The notes beneath the pieces are model-generated. The model was not told where the DNA came from. It was given only the letters and a program-made list of their open reading frames with translations, and did no database searches. A stretch of 64,000 nt of DNA from Streptomyces cupreus (GTDB taxonomy: Bacteria > Actinomycetota > Actinomycetes > Streptomycetales > Streptomycetaceae). Position numbers and translations under genes: made by a program. Location: contig NZ_JACMSF010000005.1 of assembly GCF_014257025.1 (NCBI RefSeq), positions 1 through 64,000 of the forward strand. The letters run 5' to 3'. Below are positions 26,349-35,951 of this stretch, piece by piece. How positions within the stretch are numbered: the stretch's first letter is position 1; every line of letters starts with the position of its first letter.

Positions 26349-28339
26349 CCACGACCACCCTCGCCGTCCTCGTCCCCCTCCTTCCGTTCCTGGGCGCCGC
26401 CGCCGGCCTGCTCCTGGGCCGCACGGCCCCCGGCTACGTCCGCCCGCTCGCCGTCCTGCCGACGCTCACCTCCCTCGTCCTCGCCGTACTGGTCGCCGTC
26501 GACCAGGGCGGCGACCAGGCCGTGAACGCCGCCACCGAGCTCACACCCACCGGCTCGGTCCCCATCGAACTCGCCCTGCACATCGACGGCTTCGCCGCCC
26601 TCGTCGCCGTCCTGGTCGGCCTCGTCGCCTCCTGCGTGCAGATCTACTCGACCGGCTACCTGCGCGACGACCCGCGCTACCCCTCGTACGCCGCGCTCGT
26701 CTCCCTGTTCACCTCCGCGATGCTGCTCGTCGTCTACTCCGGCGACCTGATCGTGCTGCTGGTCGGCTGGGAGATCATGGGCATCTGCTCGTACTTCCTG
26801 GTCGGCCACTACTGGGAGACCCCGGAGGCCCGCGCCGCCTCCCTCAAGGCCTTCCTGGTGACCAAGCTCGGTGACGTCCCCTTCCTCATCGGTCTGTTCG
26901 CGCTGGCCACCGACGCCGGGTCCTTCCGGATCACGAAGATCCTCGGCACCGTCGCGAGCGGCGGCCTCGACCACCCCACGCTGATCGCCCTGCTGCTCCT
27001 CGCGGGCGTGGCCGGCAAGTCGGCGCAGTTCCCGCTGCACACCTGGCTCCCCGACGCGATGGCGGGCCCGACCCCCGTCTCCGCGCTGATCCACGCCGCG
27101 ACGATGGTCGCCGCCGGTGTCTACTTCGTCGCCCGTCTCCTCCCGGTCTTCGAGGCCTCCCAGGCCGCGATGGTGGTCCTCGCCGCCATGGCGGCCGTCA
27201 CGATGATCGGCTCGGGTCTCGCCGCCCTCGCCCAGGACGACATCAAGCGCGTCCTCGCCTACTCGACGATCGGCCAGCTCGGCTACATGACCGGTGCCCT
27301 CGCCGTCGGCGACCGCGGTGCCGCCGTCTTCCACCTCCTGTCGCACGGCGCCTTCAAGGCGCTGCTGTTCCTCGCGGCCGGCGTGATCATCCACGCCGCC
27401 GGCACCAACTCGCTGGCCGGCATGTCCCGCATGCGGAACCTGCGTGACCGTGTCCCGGACGCCTACTGGACGATGAGCGTGGCGCTCCTCGCGCTCGCCG
27501 CGATCCCGCCGTTCAGCGGTTTCTTCTCCAAGGAGTCCGTCCTCGGCGCCGCCGAGCACGTCTCCACGGGCCACACCGAGCACGCCCCCGGTGCGGCGGG
27601 CTGGATCGTCCTGGTCGCCGCCCTGCTCACGGCCCTGCTCACCGCCGCCTACGCGACGCGCCTGTGGCTGCTCGCCTTCCGCGGCCACGGAATCGAGGCC
27701 CCCGACCACGGACGGCAGCCCCTCACCATGACCGTGGTGCTGTGGGTGCTGGCCGTGCCGTCGCTCGCCTTCGGCGGGTTCGCCTACGGCACGCTGCCCG
27801 ACTGGTTCGACGGCCGTGACCTCGCCCCGACGCTGACCACCTCGGTCCTCGGCACCGGCGTGGCCCTGGTCGGCGGCATCGTCACCTACGCGGCCTGGCG
27901 GCACACCACCGCCCTCGCGGTCCGCGTCCCGCTGGGTGCGGTCGCGGCCCACCCCGAGGGCGACGCCGGTCTGGTCGAGGCAGAGGCCATCGCCAGCCAC
28001 GCGCCCGCGTACGGAGACGTGGCCTCGGCGCCAGATCCGGCGGACCCGGGCCGTCTCCTGCTCGGCCCGCTGCACCGTCACGCGGCCGTCGGCTTCCACC
28101 TGGACGCCGTGTACGGGGCCCTCTTCGTCCGCCCGGTCCAGGCCGGCGCGAGTCTCGTCCGGTTCCTCGACCGCGAGGTCGTCGACACCTACGTACGCGG
28201 CGCGGGCGCGCTGCCTCGCTGGCTCGGCATCGCCGTACGGCGCGCCCAGACCGGCAATGTGCAGACCTATGTGAGCGCGCTGCTCGCCGGAACCGTCGTC
28301 CTGGCGGTCGCCGCCGTCCTCGTCGCCACGGGAGCGTGA
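26345..28339 (+). CDS. nuoL: NADH-quinone oxidoreductase subunit L
   Basis: 664 residues, GTG start overlapping nuoK by 4 bp. About 16 membrane helices. Antiporter-like core: [19 protein letters not shown] (Glu/Lys couple), [54 protein letters not shown]. The end contains the long lateral helix typical of NuoL. Proton-pumping unit at the distal membrane arm. Confidence 0.96.
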   Translation: MTTTTLAVLVPLLPFLGAAAGLLLGRTAPGYVRPLAVLPTLTSLVLAVLVAVDQGGDQAVNAATELTPTGSVPIELALHIDGFAALVAVLVGLVASCVQIYSTGYLRDDPRYPSYAALVSLFTSAMLLVVYSGDLIVLLVGWEIMGICSYFLVGHYWETPEARAASLKAFLVTKLGDVPFLIGLFALATDAGSFRITKILGTVASGGLDHPTLIALLLLAGVAGKSAQFPLHTWLPDAMAGPTPVSALIHAATMVAAGVYFVARLLPVFEASQAAMVVLAAMAAVTMIGSGLAALAQDDIKRVLAYSTIGQLGYMTGALAVGDRGAAVFHLLSHGAFKALLFLAAGVIIHAAGTNSLAGMSRMRNLRDRVPDAYWTMSVALLALAAIPPFSGFFSKESVLGAAEHVSTGHTEHAPGAAGWIVLVAALLTALLTAAYATRLWLLAFRGHGIEAPDHGRQPLTMTVVLWVLAVPSLAFGGFAYGTLPDWFDGRDLAPTLTTSVLGTGVALVGGIVTYAAWRHTTALAVRVPLGAVAAHPEGDAGLVEAEAIASHAPAYGDVASAPDPADPGRLLLGPLHRHAAVGFHLDAVYGALFVRPVQAGASLVRFLDREVVDTYVRGAGALPRWLGIAVRRAQTGNVQTYVSALLAGTVVLAVAAVLVATGA

Positions 28340-28345
28340 GCAGGC

Positions 28346-29920
28346 GTGATCGATATCAACGAGTCCGTGATGCAGTTCCTTCTGGCGTTCGTCGTCGTCG
28401 GCCCGCTCCTCGGCGCCGCCGCCGCTCTCCTGCCGGCCCCGCCCGGGCTGAAGGGGAAGTCCCCCGAGCAGGCCGTGCTCCGGCACGGCGTGACGGTCGC
28501 CGGCGCGGTCCTCATCGCCGCGATCGTCCTCGCGCTCGGCTTCGACCACGACCAGCCGTCGAAGATGCAGGCCACGACCGACATCAGCTGGATCCCCGCA
28601 CTCGATGTGCGCATCCACCTCGGCATCGACGGCATCTCCCTCCCCCTTCTGGTCCTGACCGCGCTGCTGACCTTCCTGTGCGCGCTCTACTCGTACTTCC
28701 AGATGCCCCCGGGCCCGACCCCGAAGGCGTTCGTCGCACTGCTGCTCGTCCTGGAGTCCGGCACCCTCGCCACCTTCGCCGTCCTCGACCTGCTGCTGTT
28801 CTTCCTCGCTTTCGAGATGGTCCTGATCCCGATGTACTTCCTCATCGCCCGCTGGGGCGGCGAGGGGCGGACCCAGGCCGCCTGGAAGTTCATCCTCTAC
28901 ACGCTGCTCGGTTCGGTCGTCATGCTGCTGGGCCTGCTCCTGATCGGGATCAAGGCGGGCACATTCGACATGGTGGCACTCGCCACTGACAACGGCCGGT
29001 CACTCACCACATCCGTGCAGGTCATCGCCGTTTTGGCGATCGGTCTCGGGCTCGCGGTCAAGACGCCTATGTGGCCGCTGCACAGCTGGCTGCCCGACGC
29101 CCACACCGCCGCGCCGACGGTCGGCTCGGTCCTGCTGGCCGGCGTCCTGCTGAAGATGGGTACGTACGGGTTCGTCCGGATCCTCCTGCCGATCACGCCC
29201 GACGGCTTCGCCGACTTCGCGCCCTACCTCGCCGCCTTCGCCGTGGTCGGCATCATCTACGGATCCCTGGCCTGTCTGGCCCTGGCCAAGCAGGGCGCGA
29301 AGGGCGACCTCAAGCGCCTCATCGCCTACTCCTCCGTCGGCCACATGGGCTTCGTCCTGCTCGGCATCGCGACGATGACCCCGACCGGCGTGAACGGCGC
29401 CCTGTTCGCCAACATCGCCCACGGCCTCATCACCGGCCTGCTCTTCTTCCTGGTCGGCGCGCTGAAGGACCGCACCGGCACCACCGACCTCGACAGCCTC
29501 GCCAAGGAGACCGGAGCGGCGTTGTACGGCAAGGCCCCACGCCTCGGCGGCCTGCTCGCCTTCGCCGCGGTCGCCTCGCTCGGCCTGCCCGGCCTCGCCG
29601 GATTCTGGGGCGAGATGCTCGCCCTGTTCGGGGCCTTCGAACCCGCCGACCAGCTCAGCCGCCCGGCCTTCCTCACCTTCATGACCATCGGCGCGTTCGG
29701 CACCCTGCTCACCGCTGCCTACCTGCTGATCGTGGTCCGCCGGGTCTGCATGGGCGCCGTACCGCAACAGGCCCCGAAGCTCGCGGACGTACGGACGTAC
29801 GAATTCGCGGCCTGGACCCCGCTCGTCGCCCTCACCGTCGTCGCCGGCCTGTGGCCGAAAACCCTCCTCGGCCTGACCGACCCGGCCGTCCAGCAGCTTC
29901 TCGCAGGAGGCACCCGATGA
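28346..29920 (+). CDS. nuoM: NADH-quinone oxidoreductase subunit M
   Basis: 524 residues, GTG at 28346, 6 bp after nuoL. Antiporter-like subunit: [77 protein letters not shown]. Conserved Glu and Lys residues of the proton channel are present. Confidence 0.96.
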   Translation: MIDINESVMQFLLAFVVVGPLLGAAAALLPAPPGLKGKSPEQAVLRHGVTVAGAVLIAAIVLALGFDHDQPSKMQATTDISWIPALDVRIHLGIDGISLPLLVLTALLTFLCALYSYFQMPPGPTPKAFVALLLVLESGTLATFAVLDLLLFFLAFEMVLIPMYFLIARWGGEGRTQAAWKFILYTLLGSVVMLLGLLLIGIKAGTFDMVALATDNGRSLTTSVQVIAVLAIGLGLAVKTPMWPLHSWLPDAHTAAPTVGSVLLAGVLLKMGTYGFVRILLPITPDGFADFAPYLAAFAVVGIIYGSLACLALAKQGAKGDLKRLIAYSSVGHMGFVLLGIATMTPTGVNGALFANIAHGLITGLLFFLVGALKDRTGTTDLDSLAKETGAALYGKAPRLGGLLAFAAVASLGLPGLAGFWGEMLALFGAFEPADQLSRPAFLTFMTIGAFGTLLTAAYLLIVVRRVCMGAVPQQAPKLADVRTYEFAAWTPLVALTVVAGLWPKTLLGLTDPAVQQLLAGGTR

Positions 29921-31440
29921 GCTCCCCGGCCCAGCCGCTGGCCGCGTCCCTCGTCCAGGACGTCGACTGGCTCGCCATCGCGCCGCCCACCATCGCCGCC
30001 GTCGTCGGACTCGTCGTCCTCGTCGCCGACCTCTTCGTCGGGCAGGACCGGAAGGCGCTCCTCGGCTGGGCGTCGGTCGCGGGCCTCGCCGCCTCGACAC
30101 TGATGCTGCTGCCCCTGGTGGACGGCGACCGCTCCACCTTCTGCCTGACCGGCGCCCCCGACACATGCAGCTACACCGCCGACCGCTTCACGCTCGTCCT
30201 GCAGCTCCTGGTCCTCGGCGGCGCCCTGCTGGCCGCGCTGCTGTCGGTCACCGCGCTGAAGGACGACGCCAAACAACTCCCCGAAGGGGAGTTCTGGTTC
30301 CTGCTGCTCTCCTCCGCCGCGGGCGCCGCCCTCCTGCCCGCCTCCCGCGACCTCGCGACGCTCATCGTCGCCCTGGAAGTCGCCTCCCTGCCCGCCTTCG
30401 CGCTCGTCGGCCTGCGCCACGGCGACCGCAAGTCCTCCGAAGCCGCCCTGAAGTTCTTCCTGTCCTCGGTCACCGCGACCGCGGTCAGCCTCATGGGCAT
30501 CAGCTTCGTGTACGCCACCACGGGCACCCTCTACCTCACCCAGATCGCCGACCGGATCCAGAACGTCGACGGCCAGCTCCACACCCTCGCCCAGACCGGA
30601 GTCGTCCTCACCCTGGTCGGCTTCGCCTTCAAGACGGCAGCCGTCCCCTTCCACTTCTGGGTCCCGGACACCTACGTGGGAGCCCCGCTCCCCGTCGCCG
30701 CCTACCTCTCGGTCGTCGGCAAGGCCGTCGGCTTCTCCGGCCTGATCCTCATTACCGTCATCGCGCTTCCCTCGTACGCCGACGTCTGGGGCCCGGCGCT
30801 CGCCGCCCTGGCCGCCCTCACCATGACCGTCGGCAACGTCGGCGCCCTGCGCCAGCAGGCCACGCGCGCGTACAGCGCGGTACGCCTGCTCGCCTGGTCG
30901 TCGGTCGGCCAGGCCGGCTACCTTCTCGTACCGATCGCCGCCGCCGCGTACTCCGACGACGCCGAGCGCTCCATCGGCTCCACAGTCGCCTACGCCCTCA
31001 TGTACGGCGCCGTGAACCTCGGCGCTTTCGCGGTGGCCGCCCTGGTGGGCCGTACGCGATCCCTCAACCGCCTCACCGACTACCGCGGCCTGTACGCGCG
31101 GAACCCGATCTCCGCCCTGGTCCTGGCCTTCTTCCTGCTCTGCCTTGCCGGACTGCCGCCGGGCATCATCGGCCTCTTCGCCAAGGTCACCGTGTTCTCG
31201 GCGGCCGTCGACGCGGGCCTGGGCTGGCTGGCCGTGGTCATGGCCGTCAACGTCGTGATCGCGCTGTTCTACTACCTCCAGTGGACGGCCCTGCTGTTCC
31301 GCGCCCCCGAGGGCGAGCCCGTCCGGCACATCGTCCCCGTCCCCGTCACGGCCGCCCTCTCCCTCACCGCCGTCCTGGCCGTCGTCCTGTCCGGAGCCCC
31401 CCAGCTGGTCCTGCGCTTCGCCGACACCGGCCTCTTCTAG
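29917..31440 (+). CDS. nuoN: NADH-quinone oxidoreductase subunit N
   Basis: 507 residues; ATG at 29917 overlaps nuoM by 4 bp, SD AGGAGG. Antiporter-like pattern: [59 protein letters not shown] and [20 protein letters not shown]. Last gene of the operon. No convincing terminator appears in the first 60 bp after the stop, so some read-through to htpX is possible. Confidence 0.95.
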   Translation: MSSPAQPLAASLVQDVDWLAIAPPTIAAVVGLVVLVADLFVGQDRKALLGWASVAGLAASTLMLLPLVDGDRSTFCLTGAPDTCSYTADRFTLVLQLLVLGGALLAALLSVTALKDDAKQLPEGEFWFLLLSSAAGAALLPASRDLATLIVALEVASLPAFALVGLRHGDRKSSEAALKFFLSSVTATAVSLMGISFVYATTGTLYLTQIADRIQNVDGQLHTLAQTGVVLTLVGFAFKTAAVPFHFWVPDTYVGAPLPVAAYLSVVGKAVGFSGLILITVIALPSYADVWGPALAALAALTMTVGNVGALRQQATRAYSAVRLLAWSSVGQAGYLLVPIAAAAYSDDAERSIGSTVAYALMYGAVNLGAFAVAALVGRTRSLNRLTDYRGLYARNPISALVLAFFLLCLAGLPPGIIGLFAKVTVFSAAVDAGLGWLAVVMAVNVVIALFYYLQWTALLFRAPEGEPVRHIVPVPVTAALSLTAVLAVVLSGAPQLVLRFADTGLF

Positions 31441-31533
31441 GCAACGGCGGCCTCACTCGTACGGCCCATCGGCGGGGCCGCGCGCACAAGGGAACCCCAG
31501 ACCCTCGCCTGGCGTTGACCAGTACGGGAGGGT

Positions 31534-31563
31534 CCACTGGACGTGTCACCACGGCACCAGTGG
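31534..31563. promoter_or_regulatory. Inverted repeat upstream of htpX
   Basis: CCACTGG (31534-31540) and CCAGTGG (31557-31563), 16 bp apart, in the 179-bp gap between nuoN and htpX. A weak -35-like TTGACC lies at 31515. It could be an operator or a leader hairpin. Confidence 0.3.
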
Positions 31564-31619
31564 CATCGGAGATCGACCAAGCAAAGGGTTCCCCTGCCGC
31601 ACCACTTGGAGGGCGTACC

Positions 31620-32483
31620 GTGCACCGCCGGCACAACGGGCTCAGGACCGCAGTACTCCTCGGGGGACTGTCCGCACTCATCATCGTCATCGGCAGCTTC
31701 TTCGGCCGCATGGGGCTCGTCGTGGCTGTCGTCATCGCGCTGGGCACGAACGCATACGCGTACTGGAACAGCGACAAACTCGCGCTACGCGCGATGCGCG
31801 CCCGCCCGGTCAGCGAGTTCGAGGCCCCGGCGCTGTACCGCATGGTCCGCGAGCTCTCCAACCAGGCCCGCCAGCCCATGCCACGCCTGTACATCTCCCC
31901 GACGGAGGCACCGAACGCTTTCGCGACCGGCCGCAACCCGCGCAACGCCGCCGTGTGCTGCACCGAGGGCATCCTGCGCCTCCTCGACGAGCGGGAACTG
32001 CGCGGAGTCATCGGCCACGAGCTCAGCCATGTCTACAACCGAGACATCTTGATCTCGTCGGTCGCCGGCGCCCTCGCCTCCGTGATCATGTTCCTGGTCA
32101 ACTTCGCCTGGCTGATCCCGATCGGCCGCTCGGACGACGATGACGGCCCCGGCCTGCTCGGCATGCTGCTGATCATGATCCTGGGCCCGCTCGCCGCCGG
32201 CCTCATCCAACTCGCCATCAGCCGCTCCAGGGAGTACGAGGCGGATGCCTCCGGCGCCCAGCTCACCGGCGACCCGCTCGCCCTCGCCAGCGCCCTGCGC
32301 AAACTCGAAGCGGGCACCAAGCAGCTTCCGCTGCCTCCGGAGCCCCGTATCGAGACGGCGAGCCACATGATGATTGCGAACCCCTTCCGGCCGGGACAGG
32401 GCTTGTCCAAGATGTTCTCCACACACCCGCCGATGGCCGAGCGGATCGCGCGACTTCAGAAGATGGCAGGTCCCCACCAGTGA
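31620..32483 (+). CDS. htpX: HtpX-type M48 membrane metalloprotease
   Basis: 287 residues, GTG start with TTGGAGGG upstream. Two N-terminal helices ([31 protein letters not shown]), the zinc motif HELSH at residues 133-137, two more helices (about 150-200) and the third ligand Glu in [11 protein letters not shown]. The domain order and length match E. coli HtpX, a quality-control protease for membrane proteins. It overlaps the yccF-like gene by 4 bp. Confidence 0.95.
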   Translation: MHRRHNGLRTAVLLGGLSALIIVIGSFFGRMGLVVAVVIALGTNAYAYWNSDKLALRAMRARPVSEFEAPALYRMVRELSNQARQPMPRLYISPTEAPNAFATGRNPRNAAVCCTEGILRLLDERELRGVIGHELSHVYNRDILISSVAGALASVIMFLVNFAWLIPIGRSDDDDGPGLLGMLLIMILGPLAAGLIQLAISRSREYEADASGAQLTGDPLALASALRKLEAGTKQLPLPPEPRIETASHMMIANPFRPGQGLSKMFSTHPPMAERIARLQKMAGPHQ

Positions 32484-32878
32484 AGACAATCCTGAACGTC
32501 ATCTGGCTCGTCCTCAGCGGCTTCTGGCTGTTCCTCGCCTACCTGGTCGCGGGCGTGCTGCTCTGCATCACGATCATCGGCATCCCGTTCGGTATCGCCG
32601 CGTTCCGCATCGGCGTCTATGCCCTGTGGCCCTTCGGGTACACCACGGTCGAACGCCGTGACGCGGGCGCGCCGTCCTGCATCGGCAACGTCCTGTGGCT
32701 GATCCTGGCGGGCTGGTGGCTGGCGCTCGGCCATGTCGTCACTGGCCTCCTGCTGTGCGTCACGATCATCGGCATCCCGCTCGGCCTCGCCAACTTCAAG
32801 CTGATCCCGGTGTCACTGCTGCCGCTGGGACGCGAAATCGTACGGACGGACCAGGCGTTCGCATCGACGCGCTGGTAG
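32480..32878 (+). CDS. YccF-domain inner-membrane protein
   Basis: 132 residues with two copies of the YccF unit: [20 protein letters not shown]...ITIIGIPFG and [20 protein letters not shown]...VTIIGIPLG. About four membrane helices. Translationally coupled to htpX through GTGA. Function unknown. Confidence 0.93.
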   Translation: MKTILNVIWLVLSGFWLFLAYLVAGVLLCITIIGIPFGIAAFRIGVYALWPFGYTTVERRDAGAPSCIGNVLWLILAGWWLALGHVVTGLLLCVTIIGIPLGLANFKLIPVSLLPLGREIVRTDQAFASTRW

Positions 32879-32886
32879 CCGGCGGG

Positions 32887-32913
32887 TTGTCCACAACCCG
32901 GAGGTTGTCCACA
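32887..32913 (+). promoter_or_regulatory. Two tandem DnaA boxes
   Basis: TTGTCCACA at 32887-32895 and 32905-32913, direct repeats 18 bp apart, each identical to the preferred Streptomyces DnaA box. They fill most of the 76-bp gap before the SUKH gene. Confidence 0.6.
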
Positions 32914-32954
32914 GGCCCCGCTCGATTGTCAGTGCCGGCTTGCATCATGAACGC

Positions 32955-33515
32955 ATGACCGAGATCGAGCAGTTGCTGGCAAGGGTGGCGGCCAAGGCCC
33001 ACAACACCCGCCCGTGGGGCTGGACTTCCCTCCCCGAGCCCGTGGACGCGGCCGCCCCGGCCCGCGCCGAGGCCGCGCTGGGCTTCCCTCTGCCCCCGCT
33101 GCTCGCCGAGCTCTACCTGCGCATAGGAGACGGCGGATTCGGCCCGGAGTACGGCCTGTTGCCCCTGCTCGACAGTCCTCCGTCCGGCGAACCCGCGGCC
33201 GTCGTGCAGTACCTCGCCAATCGTGAGAGCGGCCGCAAGGACCCTGACTGGCCCTGGCCCGAGGGCGTCCTGCCGATATCCCACTGGGGCTGCGCGATGT
33301 ACGCGTGCGTGGACTGCCACGACCCCGAGGCCACCGTCCTGCTCTTCGAGCCGAACGCCGACACCAGCGACCACGCCTGGTACGTGGACGCGCCCAGCCT
33401 CGAACACTGGCTGCGCACCTGGGTCGAGGGCACCGGCTGGTACGAGGAGACCAACGACGACATGGACATGGCCCCGTGGACCGACTTCCGCATACGGACG
33501 ACGCGGGCGTCGTAG
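32955..33515 (+). CDS. SMI1/KNR4 (SUKH) family protein
   Basis: 186 residues; ATG at 32955. The SUKH core is visible at residues about 35-140: PARAEAALGFPLPPLLAELY, IGDGGFGPEYGLLPL, the mid-domain GVLPISHWGCAMYACVDC and the acidic C-terminus HAWYVDAPSLEHWLRTW. SUKH proteins are common immunity proteins of contact toxins, but many stand-alone actinobacterial copies have no toxin partner, and none is encoded here. Tandem DnaA boxes lie directly upstream. Confidence 0.85.
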   Translation: MTEIEQLLARVAAKAHNTRPWGWTSLPEPVDAAAPARAEAALGFPLPPLLAELYLRIGDGGFGPEYGLLPLLDSPPSGEPAAVVQYLANRESGRKDPDWPWPEGVLPISHWGCAMYACVDCHDPEATVLLFEPNADTSDHAWYVDAPSLEHWLRTWVEGTGWYEETNDDMDMAPWTDFRIRTTRAS

Positions 33516-33688
33516 GAACCGCCGAGTGCAGCGGTGACGTCCTCGTCCTCAACAGACGGCGAACGAGAGGGCGACCTCGGGCACGAGCGTGAGTGCGCAC
33601 AGCGCACGACCGACGAGCACACCCTGTCGGGACGAAGATCACAGCGTCCGGACAGTGCGGGCACAACACGGAAGGGCAGGTTCACGGC

Positions 33689-33955
33689 ATGGGTATCATC
33701 AGCTGGATCATCCTGGGGCTGTTGGCCGGAGCCATCGCCAAGCTCCTGCTGCCGGGCCGGGACCCGGGCGGCTTCATCGGCACGACCGTGATCGGCATAA
33801 CGGGCGCGTTCATCGGCGGCTGGATCTCGGCCCGCTGGCTGGACCACCCCATCACCAAGGACTTCTACGAGGGCGCCACCTGGGCGGCCGCGATAGGCGG
33901 CTCACTGGTCCTCTTGGTCGCCTACCGCATCCTGTTCGGCAACTCGCGCGACTGA
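33689..33955 (+). CDS. GlsB/YeaQ/YmgE-family membrane protein
   Basis: 88 residues in three hydrophobic segments with the family pattern IISWIILGLLAGAIAKLLLP, GGFIGTTVIGITGAFIGG and a last helix near the end. The ATG at 33689 is used; 32 upstream in-frame codons do not fit the family. Members are often induced by general stress (transglycosylase-associated protein family). A 173-bp upstream gap holds room for its own promoter. Confidence 0.9.
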   Translation: MGIISWIILGLLAGAIAKLLLPGRDPGGFIGTTVIGITGAFIGGWISARWLDHPITKDFYEGATWAAAIGGSLVLLVAYRILFGNSRD

Positions 33956-33987
33956 GCACATCCCCCGAACCGCAGCCAGCAGGCGGG

Positions 33988-34018
33988 AAGGGCGGACACC
34001 CGCCAGGTGCCCGCCCTT
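33988..34018. terminator. Terminator between convergent yeaQ-like and yajQ genes
   Basis: AAGGGCGGACAC (33988-33999) pairs with GTGCCCGCCCTT (34007-34018), 11 of 12 bp, 7-nt loop, T-run on the plus strand. Confidence 0.85.
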
Positions 34019-34034
34019 TCTCGCGGAGGGGTGA

Positions 34035-34523
34035 TCACCGGTAGTTGACGAACTGCAGCGCGAAGTCGAAGTCCTTGCCCTTCAGCAGGGCGATGATGGC
34101 CTGCAGGTCGTCGCGGCTCTTGGAGCTGACGCGGAGCTCGTCGCCCTGGACCTGGGCCTTCACGCCCTTCGGGCCCTCGTCACGGATGATCTTCGCGACC
34201 TTCTTGGCGTTCTCCTGGGAGATGCCCTCCTGGATCGAAGCGAAGATCTTGTACTCCTTGCCGGAGAGCTGCGGCTCGCCCGCGTCCAGCGCCTTCAGCG
34301 AGATGCCGCGCTTGATCAGCTTGGACTGGAAGACGTCGAGGACAGCGTTCACCCGGTCCTCGGAGTTCGCCTCCATGAGGATCTTGTCACCGGACCACGA
34401 GATCGAGGCGCCCACGCCCTTGAAGTCGTAGCGCTGCGAGATCTCCTTGGCGGTCTGGTTGAGGGCGTTGTCGACCTCCTGCCGCTCGACCTTCGAGACG
34501 ATGTCGAAACTGGAGTCGGCCAT
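34035..34523 (-). CDS. YajQ-family nucleotide-binding protein
   Basis: 162 residues, start at 34523 ([20 protein letters not shown]). The full-length family pattern is present: [35 protein letters not shown] and [21 protein letters not shown]. YajQ proteins bind nucleic acids or cyclic di-GMP; in Streptomyces the role is not settled. Single-gene unit, convergent with the YeaQ-like gene. Confidence 0.93.
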   Translation of the reverse strand: MADSSFDIVSKVERQEVDNALNQTAKEISQRYDFKGVGASISWSGDKILMEANSEDRVNAVLDVFQSKLIKRGISLKALDAGEPQLSGKEYKIFASIQEGISQENAKKVAKIIRDEGPKGVKAQVQGDELRVSSKSRDDLQAIIALLKGKDFDFALQFVNYR

Positions 34524-34747
34524 GTGCTGTGGCTCCTTGTATCGGGGTCCTGTCGGGTGCGTATCGGCGTACGTGGGGGCGACCGCCGAGCCCGGCGTAG
34601 GTCCCGGGCCGCATCCGGATAAGCCTAGCCATCCCAGGTCCCCGGGGCGGAGATCAATCGTGTGGCGAAGCACCCCCCGGCATCAGGTATTGTTTACGTC
34701 GTTGCCGGGGAACGCAGCCGAGAGGCCGTTCGAAGGACAACAAACCC

Positions 34748-34829
34748 GGCGGTGTGCCCGAGCGGCCAAAGGGAGCAGACTGTAAATCTGCCGGCTCAGC
34801 CTTCCCAGGTTCGAATCCTGGCGCCGCCA
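34748..34829 (+). tRNA. tRNA-Tyr (GTA)
   Basis: 82-nt class II tRNA. Acceptor GGCGGTG/CGCCGCC, anticodon GTA at 34782-34784 in loop CTGTAAA, long variable arm, T-loop TTCGAAT. CCA is not encoded. Confidence 0.96.
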
Positions 34830-34840
34830 CTTCGGGGAAG

Positions 34841-34878
34841 ACCCCCTCAGCACTGTGGAAACACAGAGCTGAGGGGGT
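34841..34878 (+). terminator. Terminator after tRNA-Tyr
   Basis: ACCCCCTCAGC (34841-34851) pairs with GCTGAGGGGGT (34868-34878); an inner stem CTGTG/CACAG closes a GAAA loop. Confidence 0.9.
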
Positions 34879-34916
34879 CTCTTCGTGTACGGCCGTCTCC
34901 CGGGCACACTGACCCC

Positions 34917-35129
34917 ATGACCACTCGACGCAGAAGCTGCCCCGAGTGTCGTCGGGAGATCGCCGTGGTTGCCGGGCGGTTCGCGCGGCACGATCCGCCC
35001 GGTGCTCGGGGGAGCGGGGAACTCGTCTCGTGTGCCGGGTCGCGGCGGCCGGCAGAACTCGGGGCCGCGCAGCCCTCGTTGGACGGGTACGTCGTGCCTG
35101 AGTTTCCTGGTCAGTTGCCGCTGTTCTGA
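34917..35129 (+). CDS. Small protein with N-terminal CxxC, unknown function
   Basis: 70 residues, ATG at 34917. It starts with basic residues and CPEC; a further Cys lies at about residue 40, and a short acidic/hydrophobic C-terminus ends in PLF. It could be half of a zinc ribbon. The gene directly follows the tRNA-Tyr terminator. Codon bias fits a real gene, but the call rests on that and on position only. Confidence 0.55.
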   Translation: MTTRRRSCPECRREIAVVAGRFARHDPPGARGSGELVSCAGSRRPAELGAAQPSLDGYVVPEFPGQLPLF

Positions 35130-35151
35130 GGTGCCCCTTCGGCCGGCATCC

Positions 35152-35808
35152 TCAGTTTCCCGCCACCGACTTCACCGCGACCGTCACCGGCGCCGAACCG
35201 CTGACCAGCTCCAGGGTCAGTCCTGTCGTGGCCGGAGTGTCGATCAGCTCTGCCAGCACCGCGGCCACGTCGTCGCGTGGGATCGGGCCGCGGCCGGTGT
35301 GGGCCTCCAGGCGGACCAGGCCCGTGCCGGCGTCGTTCGTCAGCATGCCGGGGCGCAGGACCGTCCAGTCCAGGGCGGCCAGGCCGCGCACGTATTCGTC
35401 CGCCTCGCCCTTCGCCCGCAGGTACACGTCGAAGACCTCACTGCCCTCGTGCCTGTGGTTCGCGCCCATCGACGACACGATCACGTACCGGCGTACGCCC
35501 GCCCGCACCGCCGCGTCCGCGAACAGGATCGCCGCGTCCTTGTCCACCGTCTCCTTGCGGGCCGCCCCGCTGCCCGGCCCGGCGCCCGCCGCGAAGACCG
35601 CCGCGTCCGCCCCCTGCAGATGCGCCGCGACCTCCTCCACCGACGCCGACTCCAGGTCCAGCAGCACCGGTTCGGCACCCGCCTCCCGCAGATCGTCGCC
35701 CTGTTCGGCGCGGCGGATGATCCCCGCTACCTCGTCCCCGCGCGCGGAGAGCAGCCGCTCCAGCCGCAGCGCGATCTGACCATGACCTCCAGCGATGACA
35801 ATGCGCAT
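35152..35808 (-). CDS. NAD(P)-binding atypical short-chain dehydrogenase
   Basis: 218 residues, start at 35808 (MRIVIAGGHGQIALRLERLL). The nucleotide site GGHGQIA fits atypical SDRs (NmrA/YwnB-like), with DAAVFAAGAGPGSG, KDAAILFADAAVRAGVRRYV, SSMGAN and LDWTVLRPGML as later conserved blocks. Lacks the classical Tyr-xxx-Lys; sugar-epimerase-like or regulatory members are close relatives. Single gene between two leftward or convergent units. Confidence 0.85.
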   Translation of the reverse strand: MRIVIAGGHGQIALRLERLLSARGDEVAGIIRRAEQGDDLREAGAEPVLLDLESASVEEVAAHLQGADAAVFAAGAGPGSGAARKETVDKDAAILFADAAVRAGVRRYVIVSSMGANHRHEGSEVFDVYLRAKGEADEYVRGLAALDWTVLRPGMLTNDAGTGLVRLEAHTGRGPIPRDDVAAVLAELIDTPATTGLTLELVSGSAPVTVAVKSVAGN

Positions 35809-35951
35809 GTCTTCGACCGTACGCCCGGACGGCCGCATCCGCCGCACGAGTTCCCACGGCCCGTCCCACGGCCCGAGGCCTTACCGACGGTGCCCTCGAC
35901 AGCGCACACGCCGCACCTCGCGCCCGGCCCGCACCCCGCGCCCCGCGCCCC

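Noticed and set aside
25967..28618. Minus-strand open frame of 883 codons opposite nuoK and nuoL
   Set aside because: Composition is dominated by G, D, R, E and H in the pattern of an antisense frame; the sense genes are certain.
32887..32913. Chromosomal origin
   Set aside because: Only two DnaA boxes, no dnaA/dnaN genes and no long gene-free region.
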